Source: Aeromicrobium sp. CnD17-E (GTDB lineage Bacteria > Actinomycetota > Actinomycetes > Propionibacteriales > Nocardioidaceae). From it: DNA of 54,635 nucleotides. The position numbers and the translations under genes were made by a program. The DNA is taken from contig NZ_JAMXRU010000011.1 of assembly GCF_024124745.1 (NCBI RefSeq), positions 1-54,635 on the forward strand. Direction: 5' to 3'. Below are positions 38,238-51,486 of this stretch, in pieces (within the stretch, counting starts at the first letter, position 1; every line of letters starts with the position of its first letter). Under the pieces are notes generated by a model. It was not told where the DNA came from. It was given only the letters and a program-made list of their open reading frames with translations, and ran no database searches.

Positions 38238-39497
38238 ATGACCCTCCACCACCCCCTGCCCGTGCGCCGTCGTGCGGACCCGGGCGACGCCAGCGTGTGC
38301 GCCATCGTCCCGGCGCGCGGTGGGTCCCGGGGCGTCCCGCGCAAGAACCTGCGGCCGGTCGGCGGCGAGCCGCTCGTCGTGCGGACCGTCCGCACCCTGC
38401 GCGCGGTCGACGGCATCGACCACGTCGTCGTCACGACCGACGACGCCGAGATCGCCTACGCGTCGCGCTCGGCGGGCGCCCGCACGGTCGACCGGCCGCA
38501 GCAGATCGCCGGTGACACCGCCAGCTCGGAGTCGGCGGTCGCCCACGCGCTCGACCACCTCGAGTCGATCGGCCGGCTGCCCGACGTCGTCGTGTTCGCC
38601 CAGGCCACGAGCCCGTTCGTCGACCCGGCGCGCGTGGCGGAGGCCGTGGCGCTGGTCCGCGACGGCGACCACGACGTCGCGTTCAGCGTGGTCCGCACCC
38701 ACGCGCACCTGTGGCGCCACGGCGAGCACGGCCCCGAGGGCGTCAACCACGACATGTACCGACGTCAGCGCCGCCAGGACATGGAGCCGCAGTTCCAGGA
38801 GACCGGCGCCTTCTACGTCATGCGCACCGAGGGCTTCCGCCGTCACGGCCACCGCTTCTTCGGACGGGTCGCGATGGTCGAGGTCGACCAGGCCGACGCG
38901 CTCGAGATCGACACCGAGCAGGACCTGCGGCTCGCCGAGGAGCTGCTGCAGCACCGGCGCGCGGTCGGCTCGGACCCGTCGGCGTCGCCCGTCGCGGCGC
39001 ACGTCGTCGTCACGGCCTTCGACGGCGTGCACACCGACGGCCGGGTGGCGCTCGACGCCCACGGTCGCGAGACGGCCCTCGTGCACCGCGCCGACGGCGA
39101 GGGCGTCGAGCGGCTCCTGCGCTCGGACCGACCCGTCGTGGTGCTGACCGACGGACCCGACGCGGTCGCGGCACGCCGCGCCCAGGCCCTCGGTGCCGTG
39201 CACCTCGAGGGCACCCCCGACAAGCTCACGGCCCTGCGCACGTGGGCGCGCGAGCACGACGTCGCGCTGCAGGACATCGCCTACCTGGGCCACGACGTCA
39301 CCGACGTCGAGGTCCTGGCAGCCGTGGGCTGGCCGGTGGCACCGGCCGACGCCCACCCGGCCTGCCGGGTCGCCGCACGGCACGTGCTGCGCCGACCCGG
39401 GGGGCAGGGCGCGGTGCGCGAGCTCGCGGACCGCGTGCTCGCGGCGAAGGACTCGTCCGTCACGGACACGACACAGGAGGGACCGGATCATGGCTGA
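38238..39497 (+). CDS. neuA: Acylneuraminate cytidylyltransferase fused to a degenerate KdsC-like HAD domain
   Basis: A 419-residue two-domain protein. Residues 18-240 are a CMP-nonulosonate synthetase with CAIVPARGGSRGVPRKNLRPV, VVVTTDDAEIA, FAQATSPFVD and ETGAFYVM. Residues 255-410 resemble the KdsC/CMAS C-terminal HAD domain, with VVLTDG, DKLTALRTW and YLGHDVTDVEVL. The HAD nucleophile is missing: the motif reads TAFDGVHTDG, so Ala260 replaces the first Asp while Asp262 remains. This recalls vertebrate CMAS, whose HAD domain is also inactive. It overlaps neuB by 8 nt. Its role is to activate a sialic-acid-like sugar for transfer; the exact sugar is unknown. Confidence 0.88.
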   Translation: MTLHHPLPVRRRADPGDASVCAIVPARGGSRGVPRKNLRPVGGEPLVVRTVRTLRAVDGIDHVVVTTDDAEIAYASRSAGARTVDRPQQIAGDTASSESAVAHALDHLESIGRLPDVVVFAQATSPFVDPARVAEAVALVRDGDHDVAFSVVRTHAHLWRHGEHGPEGVNHDMYRRQRRQDMEPQFQETGAFYVMRTEGFRRHGHRFFGRVAMVEVDQADALEIDTEQDLRLAEELLQHRRAVGSDPSASPVAAHVVVTAFDGVHTDGRVALDAHGRETALVHRADGEGVERLLRSDRPVVVLTDGPDAVAARRAQALGAVHLEGTPDKLTALRTWAREHDVALQDIAYLGHDVTDVEVLAAVGWPVAPADAHPACRVAARHVLRRPGGQGAVRELADRVLAAKDSSVTDTTQEGPDHG

Positions 39498-40383
39498 ATG
39501 GGTGAAGATCGGCGACGCGATCGTCGGACGGAGGCGTCCCACGTACGTCATCGGCGAGATCGGCATCAACCACAACGGTGACGTCGAGGTGGCGAAGGAG
39601 CTCATCGACGTCGCCGCCCGCGCGGGTGCGCAGGCCGTCAAGTTCCAGAAGCGGACCCCGCACATCTCCACGCCCGAGGACATGCGTCACGTCGTGCGGC
39701 AGACGCCGTGGGGCGAGATGACCTACCTCGACTACCGCTACCGCGTGGAGTTCGAGGCCGAGCAGTACGCGGAGATCGCGGCGCACGCCGCCGACCGGGG
39801 CGTCGACTGGTTCGCCTCGCCGTGGGACGTGCCGGCCGTGGAGTTCCTGGAGGAGCTCGGCGTCTCGTGCCACAAGGTCGCCTCGGCGTCGGTGACCGAC
39901 CTGGAGATGCTCGCCGCCCTGCACGAGACGGGCAAGCCGATCATCCTCTCGACCGGCATGAGCACGCTCGAGCAGATCGACCGTGCGGTCGAGGTGCTCG
40001 ACACCGACCAGCTGGTCATCCTGCACGCCACGTCGACGTACCCGCTGCCGGCCGAGGAGGCCAACCTGCGGACCATCCACACGCTGCAGGAGCGCTACGG
40101 CGTCCCGGTCGGGTACTCGGGCCACGAGACCGGCCTCGAGATCTCCCTCGCGGCCGTCGCCCTCGGCGCCGTCGCGGTCGAGCGGCACATCACGCTCGAC
40201 AACGCGATGTGGGGATCGGACCAGGCGGCCAGCCTGGAGCCGCAGCCGTTCGTCGACCTCGTGCGCGACATCCGCACCGTCGAGCTCGCGCTCGGCGACG
40301 GCGTCAAGCGCGTCATGCCGGGCGAGCACAAGCCGATGGCCCGCCTGCGCCGCCACACGGACGCGGTCATCGCCGCCTCGTGA
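39490..40383 (+). CDS. neuB: N-acetylneuraminate synthase-like protein lacking the SAF domain
   Basis: Aldol-type condensation of phosphoenolpyruvate with a hexosamine derivative to give a nonulosonic acid. The barrel has the family motifs VIGEIGINHNGDVEVAKELI, AVKFQKRTP, FASPWDVPAVEFLEELG, KVASASVTDLEML, ILSTGMSTLEQI and VGYSGHETGLE. ERHITLDNAMWGSDQAASLEP follows. At 297 residues it ends right after the barrel, without the antifreeze-like (SAF) C-terminal domain that completes usual NeuB proteins of about 350. AGGAGG precedes the ATG. It overlaps neuA by 8 nt and the next gene by 4 nt. NeuC and other precursor enzymes are not in the window. Confidence 0.88.
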   Translation: MAEWVKIGDAIVGRRRPTYVIGEIGINHNGDVEVAKELIDVAARAGAQAVKFQKRTPHISTPEDMRHVVRQTPWGEMTYLDYRYRVEFEAEQYAEIAAHAADRGVDWFASPWDVPAVEFLEELGVSCHKVASASVTDLEMLAALHETGKPIILSTGMSTLEQIDRAVEVLDTDQLVILHATSTYPLPAEEANLRTIHTLQERYGVPVGYSGHETGLEISLAAVALGAVAVERHITLDNAMWGSDQAASLEPQPFVDLVRDIRTVELALGDGVKRVMPGEHKPMARLRRHTDAVIAAS

Positions 40384-41726
40384 ACCAGGCCGACGTCGTC
40401 CGGGTCCTGGTCCTCTGCGACACCGACTCCTACGTCAAGTGGGGGGCGGCGCTGGGGGACCGGTTCCCGGACGACTGGCGCGTGGACCTGGTGGTCGCCC
40501 GCAGCACGGCGGCGCCGAGCGCCTCGCAGCTGGCCGATGCGCTCGCCGGTACCGCGACGGCGGGCAGCACGCCCGACGTGGTCGGTCTCGCCGACCTGCG
40601 GCGACGCCTGCTGTCCGAGCGCCCCGACGTGCTCGTGCTGTCGGCGCGGGGCTGGACCGTGCAGGCGGCCACGTCGGTCGTCGACAACGTGCCCGACCGC
40701 CCGGTGATCGTCACGGGGCTGCCGGGCGTGGGCGTGCCCGTGCTGCCCTACGGGCTCGGCTTCCGGCGGGCCGCCGACGTGTTCGTCGTGCACAGCCGCC
40801 GTGAGCTGCGCGAGTTCCGCCACGCCAGCCGGCGCCTCGAGCTGCCCGACCGCTTCGAGCTCGGCCACCTGCCCTACCTCGGGCGGTCGACGCTGGACGA
40901 GCCCGTGCCGCCGCGCGCCAAGGGACCGGTGGTCTTCGCCGCGCAGGCGCTCGTGCCCGCCTCGGCGGCGGAACGCACGCTTCTCGTCTCCCGGCTCGCC
41001 GACGCCGCCCGCGCCCACCCGGACCGCGAGGTGGTGGTCAAGGTGCGCGCCCGGCGCGGCGAGGCGCAGACGCACCACGAGCAGGTGCCGTTGGAGGACC
41101 TCGTCGAGGCGCTCGACGACCGACCTGCGAACCTCGTCGTCCGCACCGGACCCATGCACGAGCACCTGGAGCGCGCCGGGGCGTTCGTCACCGTCAGCTC
41201 CACCGCGCTGCTCGAGGCCGTCGCGTGCGGGGTGCCCGCGGTGGCCCTCGACGACTTCGGCGTCGGGGTCGAGCAGATCAACCTGGCCCTGCAGGGCAGC
41301 GGGCTGCTGGGCTCGCTCGACGACGTGGTGGCGGGCCGCTTCGCCCACGCCGACCCCGCCTGGTGCGTCGACAACTACTTCCACGACCCGTCCGAGGACA
41401 CCTGGGTCGACCGGGTCCGCGTCCTCGTCGACCAGCGACGGTCCGCCGGGCTGCCGGCCTATCCCGAGCTCCCCGGGTCGTGGCGCGACGGGTTCCGGCG
41501 GATCCTCTACCGGCACTTCGCGTTCACGGACGGCACCGAGCGCACCACGCTGCTCGCGACCGTCGAGCACCGGGTCGCCGGCGCCGCGCTGTGGCTCACG
41601 CAGCGCCGCGGCCGGCTCCTGCGCCTCGTGCGCCCCGACGTGCGCGGGGGAGCGGCGCAGACGTTCGCCGCCGAGAACAGCGCCACCGCGCCGCGGGCCG
41701 AGGAGGTGCGCACGCCCACCCCGTGA
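40380..41726 (+). CDS. Putative glycosyltransferase (DUF6716-like), copy B
   Basis: A 448-residue protein similar to the product at 36748. It starts VRVLVLCDTDSYVKWGAAL and shares FVVHSRRELREFRHASRRLE with the ARHELEHFLHVASRLD of copy A, EVVVKVRARRGEAQTHHE with its LLKPRHRHGEG, and VTVSSTALLEAVACGVPAV. The GTG overlaps the neuB stop by 4 nt, so it is the third gene of the nonulosonate operon. Transfer of the activated sugar to a wall polymer is inferred from position. No signal peptide or membrane span is seen. Confidence 0.72.
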   Translation: MNQADVVRVLVLCDTDSYVKWGAALGDRFPDDWRVDLVVARSTAAPSASQLADALAGTATAGSTPDVVGLADLRRRLLSERPDVLVLSARGWTVQAATSVVDNVPDRPVIVTGLPGVGVPVLPYGLGFRRAADVFVVHSRRELREFRHASRRLELPDRFELGHLPYLGRSTLDEPVPPRAKGPVVFAAQALVPASAAERTLLVSRLADAARAHPDREVVVKVRARRGEAQTHHEQVPLEDLVEALDDRPANLVVRTGPMHEHLERAGAFVTVSSTALLEAVACGVPAVALDDFGVGVEQINLALQGSGLLGSLDDVVAGRFAHADPAWCVDNYFHDPSEDTWVDRVRVLVDQRRSAGLPAYPELPGSWRDGFRRILYRHFAFTDGTERTTLLATVEHRVAGAALWLTQRRGRLLRLVRPDVRGGAAQTFAAENSATAPRAEEVRTPTP

Positions 41727-41734
41727 CGGTCGGG

Positions 41735-44505
<2,771 letters not shown>

Positions 44506-44545
44506 CCTGCCACTCGGCCGCCGTGCCTGCCACTCGGCCGCCGTG
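44506..44545. repeat. Perfect 20-bp tandem duplication
   Basis: Two identical 20-bp units (44506-44525 and 44526-44545) fill the gap between the exporter ATPase and the convergent GT2 gene. Confidence 0.95.
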
Positions 44546-44563
44546 CTCGGGCGCGGCCCGAGC
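44545..44563. terminator. Short hairpin between convergent genes
   Basis: GCTCGGG and CCCGAGC form a 7-bp stem around 5 nt. It lies 6 nt from the GT2 stop and could stop transcription from either side. Confidence 0.5.
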
Positions 44564-44568
44564 GGTGC

Positions 44569-46894
<2,326 letters not shown>

Positions 46895-46911
46895 GTCCGC
46901 GCGCAGCACCG

Positions 46912-46959
46912 ACGACGACGCCCTCGTCGCGACCACGGTCGCGACGAGGGCGTCGTCGT
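46912..46959. terminator. Strong bidirectional terminator after glf
   Basis: A perfect 23-bp inverted repeat (46912-46934 with 46937-46959) around 2 nt, placed between glf and the convergent membrane transferase gene. Confidence 0.85.
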
Positions 46960-46974
46960 ACGGTCGGCCGGGGA

Positions 46975-48801
46975 CTAGGGCTGGGAGGTCAGCTCGACGC
47001 CGCGCTCGCGCAGCCGCTCCGCGACCGTCGGGTCGAGGACGTACAGCGAGTAGCCGTAGTTGTCCGAGCCGGCGACGCGCGGTGCGTCGGTCGGGTTGGT
47101 CCAGCCGTTGCACGCCACGACGGCCGGCTCGTCGCCGGTGAGCTCGTCGGTCGCGTCGACCAGGTCGACGTCGCGGTCGGCGAACCAGAAGCCGACCCAG
47201 TTGGTGGCGACGTTGCGCTGGCTGGAGACCGGGCAGTCGATCAGCATCGAGACGGGGGTGTCGCCGCCGTCGACGGTGTCGATCTTCTCGAGGGCCTGCT
47301 CGATCCGGTAGGGCGCGTCACGCGTCTGGTAGGGGTTGCCGTACCAGGACAGCGCCACGGCGCCGACGGCGAGCACGACGAACAGCACGCGGGGTCGCGA
47401 CGCCAGCAGCAGGATCACGACGAGCGAGACCACGACCAGCAGGGAGCCCCAGGCCCAGATCTGGTTGTCGTTCGTGAACGTCGGGAAGAGCGGAAGCCGG
47501 AACGGCTCGAGGTCGCGGAACCGCAGGAGCGGGTAGATGCCAGCGTTGTTCGCCGGGCCGTAGTTCGAGCCCCAGGTCGGGACGATGCGGATCGCCCAGG
47601 CGACGGTGCCCGCCACCACGACGAGCGCGAGCCCGAGGCCGACGGCGGCGGTGCGCCGGTCGAGGCGTCGGATCACGGCGGCCAGGCCGACCAGCACGAC
47701 GCCGGTGATGAACGGGTCGATGTAGCGCGTGTACGTCCACGAGTCGAAGCGCGGGCCGTCGGGGTAGACGTGCGACGTGGTCGACGACCACGCCACGAAC
47801 GACAGCAGCGCGGCGGCCACGCCGAGTCCCCACACGAAGCCGTCGGGCCCGACCGCGCGGCGCACCCGCAGGTCCGACCAGGTGTGCCGGGTGAGGACGA
47901 GACCGCCGATGACGACCAGGCCGAGCGTCGCGCACAGCTGGGCCCACGTCTGGACCAGGCTGACCCGGGCGAAGATGCCCCCGAGCGACGTCAGCTTGCC
48001 GAGCAGCGACGTGCCCTGCCCGAAGCCGTCGACCGTGACCTCGCTGACGACGAGACCGGCGAGCCAGGCGACGAGGCGCTGGCCGACGCCGAGCAGCACC
48101 AGGCCGACCAGCGCGGTCTGCCAGCGGCGTCGCACGAGCAGCAGCAGCCAGATGCCGGCGACCAGCACGAGCACGAGGGCCCGCGCGTGCGTGAAGTAGG
48201 CGAGCAGCGTCGCGAGGACGAACCAGCCGACGTTGGGGACCGTCGGTCGGTCCCACAGCCGGTACGCCGCGACCATCGCCCATGCCGCGAACAGCGCGAG
48301 GGACTGCTCGGCGAGGACGTAGTCGGAGACGGCGGTGCGCGCGGGCAGCAGCATCACGACGCTGGCGGCCGCGATCGCCTGCGGCGTCGTGAGGCCCACG
48401 CGACGGCCGAGGAAGGTCAGCGGGACGACGGTGAGCAGCCCGACCAGGATGTTGACGTGGATCGCCGCGGCGTAGACCGTGGCGCCGTCCTGCGTGAACC
48501 ACCAGATCGGCGCGAGGAACAGGCCCGCGCCCGGGTAGTAGCCGAGCGACAGGGTCTTCGTCACCGTCCCCTCGCCGGACAGCAGCCGCGACGCCTGCAG
48601 CACGCCGATCTCGTCGTAGGGGGTGCGGGGCGCGGCGGCGGACAGGGCCACGTAGAGGTTCAGCAGGACCAGGCCGACGAGCAGGCCCACCGACACGACC
48701 CACCAGAAGCGGGCGTGGGCGGGCGTGGCGCCGGCGGGGTCGATCAGCTCGCGGTCGACGCTGCCGCGTCCGCTCTGCTGCTGCGGCGTGGTCTCGCGCA
48801 A
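46975..48801 (-). CDS. GT-C-like integral membrane glycosyltransferase
   Basis: A 608-residue protein with about 12 hydrophobic segments. The first extracytoplasmic loop has RTPYDEIGVLQASRLL, an Asp-Glu pair where GT-C enzymes of the ArnT/PMT type carry their catalytic acidic residue. A soluble C-terminal domain of about 100 residues ends ...VELTSQP. Such enzymes use polyprenyl-phosphate sugars outside the membrane, which the GT2 enzyme encoded at 44569 could supply. Translation apparently starts at TTG (48801), with GAGGGAG upstream, because no ATG or GTG fits. The assignment is by topology and motif, not sequence family. Confidence 0.72.
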   Translation of the reverse strand: MRETTPQQQSGRGSVDRELIDPAGATPAHARFWWVVSVGLLVGLVLLNLYVALSAAAPRTPYDEIGVLQASRLLSGEGTVTKTLSLGYYPGAGLFLAPIWWFTQDGATVYAAAIHVNILVGLLTVVPLTFLGRRVGLTTPQAIAAASVVMLLPARTAVSDYVLAEQSLALFAAWAMVAAYRLWDRPTVPNVGWFVLATLLAYFTHARALVLVLVAGIWLLLLVRRRWQTALVGLVLLGVGQRLVAWLAGLVVSEVTVDGFGQGTSLLGKLTSLGGIFARVSLVQTWAQLCATLGLVVIGGLVLTRHTWSDLRVRRAVGPDGFVWGLGVAAALLSFVAWSSTTSHVYPDGPRFDSWTYTRYIDPFITGVVLVGLAAVIRRLDRRTAAVGLGLALVVVAGTVAWAIRIVPTWGSNYGPANNAGIYPLLRFRDLEPFRLPLFPTFTNDNQIWAWGSLLVVVSLVVILLLASRPRVLFVVLAVGAVALSWYGNPYQTRDAPYRIEQALEKIDTVDGGDTPVSMLIDCPVSSQRNVATNWVGFWFADRDVDLVDATDELTGDEPAVVACNGWTNPTDAPRVAGSDNYGYSLYVLDPTVAERLRERGVELTSQP

Positions 48802-48837
48802 GGAGGCTCCCTCGTCAGGTCGTGAAGATCATCGACG

Positions 48838-48843
48838 ATGCTA
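48838..48843 (-). promoter_or_regulatory. -10 box of the GT-C-like gene
   Basis: TAGCAT on the minus strand, about 37 nt before the TTG at 48801. Confidence 0.4.
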
Positions 48844-48907
48844 TCCGGCGGCCCTGTGGGGGCGCGGCGAGCCCTTCGGCGTCCCCGGGGCCGTGGGCCC
48901 GCGCTGC

Positions 48908-48913
48908 TAGGGT
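48908..48913 (+). promoter_or_regulatory. -10 box of the GT4-pyruvyltransferase-flippase operon
   Basis: TAGGGT gives a leader of about 105 nt before the GTG at 49025. I see no gene in the rest of the 48844-49024 gap. Confidence 0.4.
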
Positions 48914-49024
48914 GGGGTGGCTCCGATCGTCGGTCGGGCAGCCAGCAGACCGCCCGTTCAGCGGGAGTGACAGCGAGACGAGACGGGCGTGCCGCAGCAC
49001 GCCCGGGGACGGGGACGAAGCACC

Positions 49025-50248
49025 GTGCACCTCCTCGTGGTCGCCTCCACCTTCCCGGCGCACGACGCCGACCCCGTGCCCGCCTTCGTCCGCGACCAGG
49101 TGCTCGCCCTCCGGGCGGAGGATCCGTCGCTGCGGGTCACGGTGCTGGCGCCGCACGACCGCCGGTCGGGCACGCGGACGTCGACCCGGCACGCCGACTA
49201 CGACGAGCACCGTTTCCACTACGCGTGGCCGCGCGGTGCCGAGCAGCTCGCCGGCCGGGGCATCATGCCCACGCTGCAGGCCAAGCCGTGGCTCCTGCCC
49301 ACCGTCCTCACCCTCTTCGTCGGCGAGTTCCTCGCCCTGTGGTCGCTGGTGCGCCGCGAGCGCCCCGACGTCGTCTATGCCCACTGGTTCACCCCGCAGG
49401 CCGTCGTCGCGCGCTGGGTCGGGCGGCTGACCGGCACGCCGTTCGTGTTCACCACCCACGCCTCCGACGTCAGCGTCTGGTGGAAGATCCCGTGGCTCGG
49501 GCCCCGCGTGGTCCGCTCCCACGCCGTGCGGGCCCGGCGCATCACGGCGGTGAGCCGGCGCTCCATGGACAAGCTCCGGGCCTTCTTCGACGACGAGGCC
49601 TGGGCGGCGCTCGAGCCCCGCACCCGCATCATCCCGATGGGGGTCGACCTGCCCGACGCCGAGGAGCCGTCCGTCGGCCCGGGCGAGCGCGTGCTCTTCG
49701 TCGGACGGCTGGCCGAGAAGAAGGGCGTCGCCTACCTGCTCGAGGCGCTCGCCGAGGTGCGTCGCACCCGGCCGCAGGTCACGCTCACCGTCACCGGCGA
49801 CGGACCGCTGCGCGGCGACCTCGAGCAGCGGGCCGCCGAGCTCGGTCTCGGCGCCGACGCCGTGCGGTTCACCGGCTACCTCACGGGCGCCGACAAGGCG
49901 GCCCTCTTCGCGGACCACGGCACCTACGTGGTCCCCTCGATCATCACCGACAGCGGCGACGCCGAGGGCCTGCCCGTGGCCCTCATGGAGGGCCTCGCCG
50001 TCGGTCAGGTGTGCATCGCCACCGCAGAGAGCGGTGCCGACGACTTCCTCGTCGACGGCGAGAACGGCTACCTGGTCGGTGAGCGCGACAGCGCCGCCCT
50101 GGCCCGGGCGCTCACCGCCGCCGTCGACCTGGACGACGCACGACGCGCACGCATGGGACACGAGGCGATGCGGACCGCCCGACAGTTCCACTGGCCCACC
50201 GTGGCCCGTGCCCATCTCGACTTCCTGTTCGCCGACGAAGGAGTGTGA
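49025..50248 (+). CDS. GT4 family glycosyltransferase
   Basis: A retaining GT-B transferase of 407 residues. The N-terminal acceptor domain starts VHLLVVASTFPAHDADPVPA. The donor domain has ERVLFVGRLAEKKGVAYLLE, VTGDGPLRGDLEQ and VPSIITDSGDAEGLPVALME, which contains the Glu-x7-Glu region of GT4. There is no signal peptide, so it acts on the cytoplasmic side. The GTG at 49025 is chosen because the Rossmann strand HLLVVASTFP then starts at the N-terminus; an in-frame GTG at 48989 would add 12 unlikely residues. The sugar is unknown. Confidence 0.9.
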   Translation: MHLLVVASTFPAHDADPVPAFVRDQVLALRAEDPSLRVTVLAPHDRRSGTRTSTRHADYDEHRFHYAWPRGAEQLAGRGIMPTLQAKPWLLPTVLTLFVGEFLALWSLVRRERPDVVYAHWFTPQAVVARWVGRLTGTPFVFTTHASDVSVWWKIPWLGPRVVRSHAVRARRITAVSRRSMDKLRAFFDDEAWAALEPRTRIIPMGVDLPDAEEPSVGPGERVLFVGRLAEKKGVAYLLEALAEVRRTRPQVTLTVTGDGPLRGDLEQRAAELGLGADAVRFTGYLTGADKAALFADHGTYVVPSIITDSGDAEGLPVALMEGLAVGQVCIATAESGADDFLVDGENGYLVGERDSAALARALTAAVDLDDARRARMGHEAMRTARQFHWPTVARAHLDFLFADEGV

Positions 50249-51486
50249 CCGTGGCTCGCCGCATCCTGCTGATGAACAGCGACCTCGCAGCCAACCGAGG
50301 GGACCGGGCGATCGCCGAGGGCATCGTGGCCCTGGTGCGCTCGCGCGACCCCGAGGCCCGCATCACCGGCATCTCGCAGTACCCCGAGCGCGACGGCCGG
50401 TGGTACGACATCGACGTCCTCGACATGGACTTCCAGTCGCTGTCGCCGCTCGCCTGGCTGCGGCTGCTCCGCGAGGCGCGGCGTCACGACGTCGTGCTCT
50501 GGGGCGGCGGGGAGATCCTCAAGGACTACACGAACAAGGCCGCCCTCTGGTACTGGGTGGTCAAGATGACGGTGCTCTCCTTCGTCAACCGCAAGGTCGT
50601 GGGTGCGTTCCAGGGCATCGGCCCCACGCGGTCCGCGTCGAGCCGGCGCCTGATCGCCCTCGTCGTCGGCCGCTGCCGCCGCTTCATCGTCCGCGACGAC
50701 GAGTCGCGCGACAAGCTGCTCGGCTGGGGCGTCGACCCCGACCGGGTGCTCGCGGCGTCGGACCCGGCCGTGCTGCCCCGTCCCGAGCCGATGTCGGCGG
50801 AGCTGCGCGCCTCGCTCGTGGCGACCTACGGCCTCGCCGACGACTTCTTCGACGACGTCGTCTGCATCGGCCCGCGCGACTGGTTCCACTACAAGCAGAG
50901 CGGACTGCTGCCCTTCAAGTACCGCCAGGCTCTGCTGCGGCGCCTCGGCCGCGACGTCACGGTCGGCGACGAGCGGCACGAGGCCTACCTCGCCTCGTTG
51001 CGCAGCACGGTCCGTGAGGTCGCCCAGGCGTCCGGCTCGCGGCTGCTGTTCCTGCCGATGCACATGGGGGAGGCCGACACCGCGCTCTGCCACGACCTCG
51101 CGGCCGCGGTCGGCGACCTGACCCAGACCTGCGTGCTCGACCAGGACGACCTGGGGCCGGCCGAGCTGCGCTCGGTCATCTCCTCGGCACGTGCCATGGT
51201 CGGCTTCCGCCTGCACTCGAACATCATCGCGATCAGCTCCGGCGTACCGTCGATCAACGTGTACTACGTCGACAAGGGCCGGGTCTTCTTCGACCAGGTG
51301 GGTATGAGCCGGTACGCGCTCCCGATCGAGGACGCGCTCGAGGACGGCTTCGGCGCGCGGGTCGGCGGTCTGCTGACCACGCTGCTGGCGGAGTCCGACG
51401 AGGTGCGGGCCTCCCTGGAGGAGGCGACCGCGGCCCAGCGCGCGTCGGTCGCCGCGGCCTACGACGAGGCACTCCGTGTCCTCTAG
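50245..51486 (+). CDS. Polysaccharide pyruvyl transferase family protein
   Basis: Transfers a pyruvate ketal from phosphoenolpyruvate to a sugar of a wall polymer. The 413-residue product starts ILLMNSDLAANRGDRAIAEG, the usual N-terminal strand and Asn-x-Gly-Asp-x-Ala loop. VVLWGGGEILKDYTNKA, AFQGIGPTRS, IVRDDESRDKL and MVGFRLHSNIIAISSGVP with its conserved Arg-x-His are also typical. The GTG at 50245 overlaps the GT4 stop; a GTG at 50251 is an alternative. It overlaps the flippase-like gene by 11 nt. Confidence 0.88.
   Translation: MTVARRILLMNSDLAANRGDRAIAEGIVALVRSRDPEARITGISQYPERDGRWYDIDVLDMDFQSLSPLAWLRLLREARRHDVVLWGGGEILKDYTNKAALWYWVVKMTVLSFVNRKVVGAFQGIGPTRSASSRRLIALVVGRCRRFIVRDDESRDKLLGWGVDPDRVLAASDPAVLPRPEPMSAELRASLVATYGLADDFFDDVVCIGPRDWFHYKQSGLLPFKYRQALLRRLGRDVTVGDERHEAYLASLRSTVREVAQASGSRLLFLPMHMGEADTALCHDLAAAVGDLTQTCVLDQDDLGPAELRSVISSARAMVGFRLHSNIIAISSGVPSINVYYVDKGRVFFDQVGMSRYALPIEDALEDGFGARVGGLLTTLLAESDEVRASLEEATAAQRASVAAAYDEALRVL

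Noticed and set aside
48989..49024. An earlier GTG start for the GT4 gene
   Set aside because: It would place 12 Arg/Gly-rich residues before the first Rossmann strand, unlike the family.
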